Assembly (NCBI GenBank): GCA_001783355.1
Contig: MFMA01000027.1
Coordinates: 12,000-48,880 of the forward strand
Direction of reading: 5' to 3'
From: Candidatus Kaiserbacteria bacterium RIFCSPLOWO2_01_FULL_54_20
GTDB taxonomy: Bacteria > Patescibacteriota > Minisyncoccia > Phycocordibacterales > UBA2100
DNA: 36,881 nucleotides
Below, one piece after another: positions 31,452-36,881 of this stretch. The position numbers were made by a program, and so were the translations under genes. How positions within the stretch are numbered: position 1 is the stretch's first letter; every line of letters starts with the position of its first letter. The notes beneath the pieces were generated by a model. It had not been told where the DNA came from. It saw only the letters and a program-made list of their open reading frames with translations, and did not search any database.

Positions 31452-33656
31452 ATGGCTATAGAAAAAACCCTGCGTTTTATTGTCCTGGGCGGTATTTTCG
31501 CACTTCCGTTTATCGTCTTTCTCGTCGCGCAATCGCTCTTCTTCCCGTTCATCACCGGAAAGAACTTCACGTTTCGCATCGTCGTCGAGATCATCACCGG
31601 CGCGTATCTTGCGCTCGCGCTCGTGAACCCAAGCTTTAGGCCAAAGCGCTCGTGGCTCCTCGGCCTCTTCGCGCTCTTCGTGCTTGTGGTGGCGATGGCC
31701 GATGCTCTCGGAGTAGCGCCGTTCAAGAGCTTCTGGTCGAACTACGAGCGTATGGACGGGTGGGTGACGCTGGTGCACCTATTCTTCTACTTCCTCGTTG
31801 CCTCAAGCGTCTTGAACACGGAGAGGCTATGGCGCGCCTTTTGGCACATTTCTCTATCCGTATCCGCGGTAGTGGGCGTGTACGGGTTTCTGCAACTTGC
31901 CGGCATCGCGAGCCTCAACCCGGGATTTTCCTCGCTGTCCCGCATCGACGCCACGTTCGGAAATCCGATATACCTCGCCGCGTACATGCTTTTCAATATC
32001 GGCATCGCGGCGATGCTTTGGGCGCGCGCGTGGCAGGAGACCACACGGGGCGAGCGTTTCTGGTTGTCGACATTCTATGGGGGCGTGATCGCGCTCGACG
32101 CGCTTATTTTGTTCATGACAGGAACAAGGGGCGCGATGCTGGGGCTCATCGGCGGAGCGCTGCTCGCGGCCCTTCTCATGGCGTTCTCTTCCCGAACGAT
32201 GCGCCGAACCGCGCTCGCCGGCGTCGTAGCCGTTCTAGTTCTTGCCGGCGGTTTCTGGTTGGTGCGCGGGGAGGCGTGGGTCCAAAAAGTCCCGTTCCTG
32301 CAGCGTCTCGCGACGATATCGCTTGAGGACAACACGACCAAGGCGCGCTTCATGAACTGGGGCATGGCGTGGCAAGGAGTAAAGGAGCGGCCCATTCTTG
32401 GGTGGGGACAGGAGAATTATGCGATCGTCTTCGACAAGTACTACGACCCGCGCATGTATGCGCAGGAGCAGTGGTTCGATCGCGTGCACAATATCGTCTT
32501 CGACTGGCTCGTTGCGGCAGGTTTCGTCGGTCTCTTCTCATACCTTTCGATCATAGGTGCGGCTCTCCTATTGCTGTGGCGCAAGAGAGAGGCGAATGCC
32601 TTCTCCGTGGCCGAGAGCAGTATCCTTACCGGTCTCCTTGCCGCGTATTTCTTCCATAATCTTTTTGTGTTCGACAACATAACAAGTTACGTGCTTTTTG
32701 TGTCGGTCCTTGCATACATCGCGTGGCGCGGGAGCACCGGTGCGGCAACTCTCCCGATGCCGAGCGTCTCGCAAAAGGCCGTCGTGGCCGTCGCGATAGC
32801 GGCCGCCGTCCTCGTTTGGGGAGTCGCATGGTTCGTGAATGCAAAAGCGCTTAGCGCGAATCGTGCCCTGCTTAACGGACTTGCGCAGCAAGAGGGCGGT
32901 TTGCAGAAGAATCTGGAGTACTTCAAAGAATCTATTTCGTACGGGAGCCTCGGCACACAGGAAGCCCGCGAGCAGCTTGCACAAGCGGCCGCGCAGATAG
33001 TCCGGAGCGGAAATGTTCCCGCCGAAGTGAAGCAAAGTTTTCTTATCACAGCCGCTGAAGAAATGGCCAAGATGTCGGCGGAATCGCCGCTCGACGCTCG
33101 TTTCCCGCTGTTCCTCGGGGCTCTCCTCGGAGCCTCCGGAAACTTCGACCAAGCGATACCGGTACTGAAAAGAGCGCACGAGCTTAGTCCGGGAAAACAA
33201 ACCATCCTTTTTGAGCTCGCTTCAAATATGTTCGCGAGCGGTGATGTTCGCGGAGCTCTGGCCGCATATAAGCAGGCCTACGAACTCGAGCCCGGTTTCA
33301 ACGATGCGCGCATCGGGTATGCGTCTGCCGCAATACGGGCAAAAGAAGACGCGCTGGCCGACGAACTTCTCGCGCCGCTCCTTGAAAAAGGAGGAGCGGC
33401 AGATCCGAGGATCGCCGCCGCCTACGTTTCTCGCAACCGATATGACAAGGTAGCCAAGATCTGGGAAGCGCATATCAAGCTGAACCCGAATGATGCTCAA
33501 GCATACTTCACGCTTGCGGCCGCGTACTATGGAATGGGCAGTTCGGCACAAGCCATCTCTACGTTGGAAAAGATCGCCACTATCGCGCCGGGGGCAAAAG
33601 AGCAAGCGGACGCGCTCATACAGCAGATACGGAGCGGGACGGCGAAGTTGCAGTAG
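31452..33656 (+). CDS. O-antigen ligase/polymerase (Wzy_C family) with C-terminal TPR repeats
   Basis: The 734-residue membrane protein has about 12 hydrophobic segments between residues 8 and 460, with a large loop around 290-350 containing GMAWQGVKERPILGWGQENY. That loop matches the Wzy_C/WaaL region, where the periplasmic catalytic loop lies. Residues 480-734 form helical repeats of TPR type, for example RAHELSPGKQTILFELASNM, YKQAYELEPGFNDARIGYAS and IKLNPNDAQAYFTLAAAYYG. Ligases of this family transfer a finished glycan from a polyprenyl carrier to a lipid or protein acceptor; TPR-bearing forms may recognise protein acceptors. It follows the nucleotidyltransferase-cupin gene by 15 nt. Confidence 0.8.
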   Translation: MAIEKTLRFIVLGGIFALPFIVFLVAQSLFFPFITGKNFTFRIVVEIITGAYLALALVNPSFRPKRSWLLGLFALFVLVVAMADALGVAPFKSFWSNYERMDGWVTLVHLFFYFLVASSVLNTERLWRAFWHISLSVSAVVGVYGFLQLAGIASLNPGFSSLSRIDATFGNPIYLAAYMLFNIGIAAMLWARAWQETTRGERFWLSTFYGGVIALDALILFMTGTRGAMLGLIGGALLAALLMAFSSRTMRRTALAGVVAVLVLAGGFWLVRGEAWVQKVPFLQRLATISLEDNTTKARFMNWGMAWQGVKERPILGWGQENYAIVFDKYYDPRMYAQEQWFDRVHNIVFDWLVAAGFVGLFSYLSIIGAALLLLWRKREANAFSVAESSILTGLLAAYFFHNLFVFDNITSYVLFVSVLAYIAWRGSTGAATLPMPSVSQKAVVAVAIAAAVLVWGVAWFVNAKALSANRALLNGLAQQEGGLQKNLEYFKESISYGSLGTQEAREQLAQAAAQIVRSGNVPAEVKQSFLITAAEEMAKMSAESPLDARFPLFLGALLGASGNFDQAIPVLKRAHELSPGKQTILFELASNMFASGDVRGALAAYKQAYELEPGFNDARIGYASAAIRAKEDALADELLAPLLEKGGAADPRIAAAYVSRNRYDKVAKIWEAHIKLNPNDAQAYFTLAAAYYGMGSSAQAISTLEKIATIAPGAKEQADALIQQIRSGTAKLQ

Positions 33657-33668
33657 GGAGGGGCGCTT

Positions 33669-33782
33669 AACGCTGTGTACACTTCTCGGGCACGAGTCCC
33701 GGCCTGCTGGCCGGGCTCTCCCGCTCGCGCCGACGCGCTCCGCAAGTCCCTCGAAGCGCACACAGCGTTTCGCTTGAGAAGT
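33669..33782 (+). other. Structured region with two crossing inverted repeats after the ligase gene
   Basis: AACGCTGTGT (33669-33678) is a perfect complement of ACACAGCGTT (33760-33769). ACTTCTC (33681-33687) pairs with GAGAAGT (33776-33782). The two pairings cross, so together they would form a pseudoknot. Between them is a CCCGGCC-TGCT-GGCCGGG hairpin (33698-33715). No protein-coding frame here has family character. It could be a structured RNA or a 3'-end element of the ligase mRNA. Confidence 0.4.
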
Positions 33783-33842
33783 TGAGAAAAAGCGGAGACT
33801 CCAAAGCACTCACACCTGCTCGCTTGAGTATGAGAGAGGGTA

Positions 33843-33848
33843 TATAAT
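33843..33848 (+). promoter_or_regulatory. Consensus -10 box in the long intergenic region
   Basis: Exact TATAAT. Six nucleotides downstream lies a GTG (33855) opening a 37-codon basic frame to 33968. By the rule seen at other genes in the window, transcription should start at about 33855, giving either a leaderless small peptide mRNA or a small RNA covering the hairpins that follow. Confidence 0.5.
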
Positions 33849-33895
33849 GCCCGCGTGAGTGCCATAATGTGTGGCCTTTCAAGAAAGTCGCGTAG

Positions 33896-33914
33896 ATCCC
33901 GCCTTCGGCGGGAT
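33896..33914 (+). terminator. GC-rich hairpin, possible weak terminator
   Basis: ATCCCGCC-TTC-GGCGGGAT forms a perfect 8-bp stem with a three-base loop, followed by TTGCGTTTG, a poor U-tract. It is either a weak intrinsic terminator or one module of the structured RNA starting at about 33855. Confidence 0.35.
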
Positions 33915-33941
33915 TTGCGTTTGTATACCTGTCCCGAGCGT

Positions 33942-34044
33942 AGCTCGCACCCGCCCTCCGTAAAATAAAAAAGGCACACTGCGGAGGACGGGTGCGAGCT
34001 CCAAAGTAGAAAGTCTAATGTGAGTGCCGCCGCCCTCCGCAGTG
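33942..34044 (+). repeat. Three-arm inverted repeat able to form two mutually exclusive hairpins
   Basis: The arm at 33942-33960 (AGCTCGCACCCGCCCTCCG) pairs with 33982-34000 over 19 nt with one mismatch. Part of the same middle arm, with bases just before it (33977-33990), also pairs with 34031-34044 over 14 nt with one mismatch. The middle arm cannot pair with both, as in attenuators and riboswitches. It may also be a degenerate mobile palindromic repeat. No known riboswitch consensus is recognised. Confidence 0.5.
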
Positions 34045-34254
34045 AGTCCTTCTATTTGGAATACTAACACAAGAATATCTGCTCGCTAATAATATTTTAT
34101 TTCTTGGTTTTACTTTCTCTAAAGTTATCCACACGTACAGTGCAAAAAACGTTTGTACTCACGCATGAGTGCAATAATGAAAAAGTAAACGCATCTTCGC
34201 GTGCATACGGCAGAAGTGCGGGTCGAAATTAGAACTCACTATTTATATAAACAT

Positions 34255-34296
34255 ATGGCAAAGAAAAAGAAGGCAAAAAAGAAGAAGCGCCTCTAG
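34255..34296 (+). CDS. Possible 13-residue lysine-rich micropeptide
   Basis: ATG to TAG encodes MAKKKKAKKKKRL. Eight of the 13 residues are lysine and one is arginine. An A+T-rich TTATAT ends 6 nt before the ATG, matching the leaderless-type start seen at other genes. It is followed by three hairpins and a strong terminator, so a short discrete transcript is likely here. Whether the peptide is translated is unknown. It might bind nucleic acid or ribosomes because of its charge, or be the coding part of a dual-function small RNA. Confidence 0.35.
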   Translation: MAKKKKAKKKKRL

Positions 34297-34302
34297 CGAC
34301 CA

Positions 34303-34335
34303 ATTTTTCTTCACCGTACTCGGTGTTAGAAAAAT
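34303..34335 (+). other. Imperfect hairpin after the micropeptide frame
   Basis: ATTTTTCT and CACCG pair with CGGTG and AGAAAAAT around a TACT loop, with a small internal loop, giving 13 paired bases. There is no T-run after it, so it looks like part of a folded transcript, not a terminator. Confidence 0.35.
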
Positions 34336-34359
34336 GGGAGTGCCCGTGTGGTATCGCGC

Positions 34360-34377
34360 TTCTCTACTAGTAGAGAA
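34360..34377 (+). repeat. Perfect 18-bp palindrome
   Basis: TTCTCTACTAGTAGAGAA is fully self-complementary with no loop. It could be a dimeric repressor operator or a tight RNA stem. It overlaps by two bases the A-run that starts the terminator. Confidence 0.4.
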
Positions 34378-34410
34378 AAACCATCCCTCCTCTTTGGAGG
34401 GATGGTTTTT
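34376..34410. terminator. Strong, potentially bidirectional intrinsic terminator
   Basis: The stem ACCATCCCTCC/GGAGGGATGGT with a TCTTT loop is flanked by AAAAA and TTTTT, so both strands present a GC-rich stem followed by a U-tract. It separates the intergenic transcript from secA. Confidence 0.75.
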
Positions 34411-34439
34411 GGTATATAGATGCTCGGCGGCGGCAATAG

Positions 34440-34448
34440 TGATAGGAT
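34440..34448 (+). promoter_or_regulatory. Extended -10 promoter of secA
   Basis: TGATAGGAT is an extended -10 (TGn followed by TAGGAT) ending 9 nt before the ATG at 34458. The predicted leader is only 2-3 nt. It lies directly after the strong terminator, so secA must be transcribed from here. Confidence 0.5.
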
Positions 34449-34457
34449 GGCTGCTAC

Positions 34458-36881
34458 ATGTCATTCCTAGGGCGATTTTTCGGCGATGAGAACGCATCGG
34501 CGCTCCGACGCGCCGAGCCTATCGTTGCAAGCGTCAACGCGCTCGAAGAGGCGATGCGCAAGCTTTCTGATGAGGCGTTACGCGCGAAAACATCCGAGTT
34601 CAAGGAGAGATTAGAAAAAGGCGAGGCGCTGGACGACCTCGCGCCCGAAGCGTTTGCCGCAGTGAGAGAGGCATCGCGAAGGACGCTGAAACAGCGGCAT
34701 TTCGACGTACAGCTGATAGGAGGCATGATCCTGAACAACGGCGATATTGCGGAGATGCGCACCGGAGAAGGGAAGACGCTGGTCGCCACACTGCCTGCCT
34801 ATCTGAACGCGCTCTCCGGGAAGGGTGTGCACGTTGTGACGGTCAACGACTATCTATCCCGCCGCGATGCCGTTTGGATGGGGCAGATCTATCATTTCCT
34901 CGGACTTTCGGTCGGTGTTCTCAACCACGAAGCATCCTACCTCTACGACCCCTCGCACATGTCTTCCGAAGTTGCGGCGCAAGAGGACGCGATACGTGAC
35001 GACCTCGGCAGCTTCAAGGTCATGCACGATTTCCTGCGCCCGTGCACGCGACACGAAAGCTATGCGGCCGACATCACGTATGGCACGAACAACGAGTTCG
35101 GTTTCGACTACCTGCGCGACAATCTGGAATACGAGCGGCAAAATCTCCGTCAGCGCGGCTATCACTACGCCATCGTCGACGAGATAGACTCGATACTTAT
35201 CGACGAGGCGCGTACGCCGCTCATCATATCCGCTCCGGTTTCCGACGCGGAGTCCTTGTACGCCCGCTTTTCAGCGATAGCAGAAAGCCTTGTTCCGATC
35301 GAGGACTATGAAATAGACGAAAAACGCCGCCAGATCGCTCTGACCGATTCGGGGATAGAGAAGGCCGAAAAATCGCTCGGCGTGGAGAACATCTACACCG
35401 ATGCAGGCATCAAGTTCGTTCACCACCTCGAAACGGCTGTGCGCGCCAAGGCTCTATACGAGCGGGACAAAGAATACGTAGTTCGGGACGGGCAAGTCGT
35501 CATCGTCGATGAATTTACCGGGCGCATGCAGCCCGGCCGCAGGTGGTCGGAAGGCCTGCATCAGGCTATCGAGTCGAAAGAGGGGGTTGCTGTACAGCAA
35601 GAATCCCGGACGTTCGCCTCCATCACGTTCCAAAACTACTTCCGCCTGTATGAAAAACTTTCCGGAATGACAGGGACGGCAATTACATCTTCGGAAGAAT
35701 TTTACAAGGTCTACGGATTGAACACTGTCGCAGTGCCTACAAATCGCCCTTCCGCACGCGCCGACCATGACGACCTCATCTTTCAGACAGAAGAAGGCAA
35801 GTATCGCGCGATAGCGAAACACGTGCGCGAGATGCATGAGAAGGGCCAACCGGTCCTCGTCGGCACCGTTTCCGTCGAGAAGAACGAACTCTTGTCCGTT
35901 CATTTCAAACAGGCCGGTATCCCGCACGAAATACTGAATGCAAAGAATCACGAGCGCGAAGGAGAGATAATCGCGCAAGCGGGAAAGGCGGGCGGGGTGA
36001 CCATAGCGACCAACATGGCCGGACGCGGCGTAGACATCAAGCTCGGCGGCAATCCGGCGACTGACGAGGAGTGCCAAAAAGTGAAAGACGCGGGCGGTCT
36101 CTTCGTTCTCGGAACCGAGAGGCACGAAGCGCGACGTATCGATAATCAGCTGCGCGGACGTAGTGGGCGTCAGGGAGACCCTGGTGAGACGCAGTTCTTC
36201 GTTTCTCTTGAAGACAGCCTCATGCGCGTGTTCGCATCCGACGTCATCAAGCGCGTGATGGGAACTTTCAAGATACCCGAAGACGAGCCTATTTATAACG
36301 GTATGATAACGCGCTCTCTCGAGAAGGCGCAGAAAAGGATAGAGGAGCTGAATTTCGACGCGCGAAAGCACGTGCTTGCGTATGACGATGTCCTAAGCAT
36401 CCAGAGAACGAGCATTTATGGGCGTCGTCGTGAACTTCTTACCGGTAGTGACGAGGCGATAGATAAGGAACTCATGCGCATCGCCCCGTTAGAGGCTGCG
36501 CCTCTAACGGGGCACGCGGAGGGTGCCGGTGATTTTCTGCAGGTAGTTGCAAAGAAAAAAACCGAGCTCGGCACGGCGTACTATCCAACGGTGCGGCGAT
36601 TCCTTCTCCAGACGGTCGACTTTTTGTGGGTCGAGCACTTGGAGGCTATGGAGTACCTGCGTTCGAGCGTTAATCTTCGTGCCTACGGACAGCGCGACCC
36701 GCTCGTCGAGTACAAGAAAGAAGGGCTTAAACTATTCCAGGGATTGGAGGCCACTTATGCCGGGCACGTACTGCAGATACTCCCGAACCTCGGCTTGCCT
36801 GCCCAGGGAGGGCAAACTGGAGCCACGAGATCCGTGAATCGCGAAGCGGGAAGCGTCGAGCGCGCCGCACGTTTGATAACG
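34458..36881 (+). CDS. secA: Preprotein translocase ATPase SecA (3' end outside window)
   Basis: The frame is open for 808 codons to the window edge. Motifs are MRTGEGKTLVATLPAYL (Walker A, Lys106), VNDYLSRRDAVWMG, ITYGTNNEFGFDYLRDNL, VDEIDSILIDEARTPLIIS (DEAD-like box 241-244), VIVDEFTGRMQPGRRWSEGL, KLSGMTGTA, NMAGRGVDIKLGG, RIDNQLRGRSGRQGDPG and VEHLEAMEYLRSSVNLRAYG. An extra segment of about 40 residues (159-200) precedes the ITYGTNN block, and the region between RRRELL and LWVEHLE is short. Both features fit CPR-type SecA. SecA drives export through SecYEG, as needed for the LamG and other surface proteins here. Residues 676-686 are encoded by a perfect palindrome. Confidence 0.97.
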   Translation, partial: MSFLGRFFGDENASALRRAEPIVASVNALEEAMRKLSDEALRAKTSEFKERLEKGEALDDLAPEAFAAVREASRRTLKQRHFDVQLIGGMILNNGDIAEMRTGEGKTLVATLPAYLNALSGKGVHVVTVNDYLSRRDAVWMGQIYHFLGLSVGVLNHEASYLYDPSHMSSEVAAQEDAIRDDLGSFKVMHDFLRPCTRHESYAADITYGTNNEFGFDYLRDNLEYERQNLRQRGYHYAIVDEIDSILIDEARTPLIISAPVSDAESLYARFSAIAESLVPIEDYEIDEKRRQIALTDSGIEKAEKSLGVENIYTDAGIKFVHHLETAVRAKALYERDKEYVVRDGQVVIVDEFTGRMQPGRRWSEGLHQAIESKEGVAVQQESRTFASITFQNYFRLYEKLSGMTGTAITSSEEFYKVYGLNTVAVPTNRPSARADHDDLIFQTEEGKYRAIAKHVREMHEKGQPVLVGTVSVEKNELLSVHFKQAGIPHEILNAKNHEREGEIIAQAGKAGGVTIATNMAGRGVDIKLGGNPATDEECQKVKDAGGLFVLGTERHEARRIDNQLRGRSGRQGDPGETQFFVSLEDSLMRVFASDVIKRVMGTFKIPEDEPIYNGMITRSLEKAQKRIEELNFDARKHVLAYDDVLSIQRTSIYGRRRELLTGSDEAIDKELMRIAPLEAAPLTGHAEGAGDFLQVVAKKKTELGTAYYPTVRRFLLQTVDFLWVEHLEAMEYLRSSVNLRAYGQRDPLVEYKKEGLKLFQGLEATYAGHVLQILPNLGLPAQGGQTGATRSVNREAGSVERAARLIT
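36483..36513. repeat. 31-bp perfect palindrome inside secA
   Basis: Two 14-nt arms (GCCCCGTTAGAGGC and GCCTCTAACGGGGC) around a TGC loop are fully complementary. The element begins on a codon boundary and encodes APLEAAPLTG and part of the next codon in frame, in the variable region after the GRRRELL segment of SecA. Rickettsial palindromic elements inside genes are a known precedent for in-frame palindrome insertion. Confidence 0.7.

Noticed and set aside
33667..33882. Short minus-strand frame in the gap after the ligase gene
   Set aside because: The product is low in family character and the bases are dominated by inverted repeats, so an RNA structure explains the region better.
34125..34133. 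TTATCCACA, a perfect DnaA box next to an A+T-rich stretch, as a possible replication origin
   Set aside because: Only one box is visible and there is no dnaA, dnaN or rpmH nearby. A single 9-mer is easily chance.
33657..34457. tRNA, tmRNA, RNase P RNA or SRP RNA in the hairpin-rich gap
   Set aside because: I looked for T-loop, CCA-end, tmRNA tag, RNase P core and SRP tetraloop signatures and found none that fit.
35454..36371. Long minus-strand frame opposite secA
   Set aside because: SecA motifs on the plus strand cover the same bases continuously, and the reverse product shows no family character.

Overview
The window reads as a surface-glycan locus from a bacterium of the Candidate Phyla Radiation (Patescibacteria, most likely a Parcubacteria-type genome). 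This placement is inference. It rests on a SecA with the extra segment before the conserved ITYGTNNEFGFDYLRDNL block and a short helical region, an O-antigen ligase fused to TPRs, a LamG surface protein with a pilin-like N-terminus, very tight gene packing, and almost no Shine-Dalgarno sites. There is no rRNA, tRNA, IS element or CRISPR array that I can recognise.

Layout. (1) 1-8164: the end of a small GtrA-like membrane protein, a GT-C membrane glycosyltransferase on the minus strand, a methyltransferase plus two GT4 glycosyltransferases in one overlapping plus-strand operon, a LamG surface protein, and a minus-strand pair (FkbM methyltransferase, GT4). (2) 8228-22021: a long plus-strand run. 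It starts with a PglK/MsbA-like ABC flippase and a capsule-type GT-B protein, then an A+T-rich M28-like (DUF2172/DUF4910) protein and a GNAT. A pseudaminic-acid-type set follows: pseB, Gfo/Idh oxidoreductase, DegT aminotransferase, GT-B protein, pseC, YdcF-like protein, formyltransferase, pseI and a CMP-sugar cytidylyltransferase. (3) 28007-22149, minus strand: a second nonulosonate-type operon with zinc-ribbon methyltransferase, SpsF-like cytidylyltransferase, glutamate-semialdehyde-aminomutase-like aminotransferase, SDR, and a NeuB-SAF synthase fused to a sugar-isomerase TIM barrel. (4) 28017-33656: a second capsule-type GT-B protein, gmd, a HIGH-motif nucleotidyltransferase fused to a mannose-6-phosphate-isomerase-type cupin, and the O-antigen ligase/TPR protein. 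(5) 33657-34457: about 800 bp without a conventional gene, full of hairpins, with a possible 13-residue lysine-rich peptide and a strong terminator. (6) secA, running off the right edge.

How the genes could work together (inference): two parallel pathways make CMP-activated nine-carbon sugars, one pseudaminic-like and one of unassigned chemistry. GDP-mannose-derived deoxysugars are made alongside. GT4 and capsule-type transferases assemble lipid-linked glycans, the ABC protein flips them, and the ligase transfers them to the surface.

The most unusual points are: the second nonulosonate operon with its NeuB-isomerase fusion; the nucleotidyltransferase-cupin fusion; a recurring promoter design in which a -10 box ends exactly 6 nt before the start codon, implying leaderless mRNAs, including a divergent pair whose -10 boxes contain each other's start codons; a 31-bp perfect palindrome inserted in frame in secA; and a set of mutually exclusive hairpins upstream of secA.
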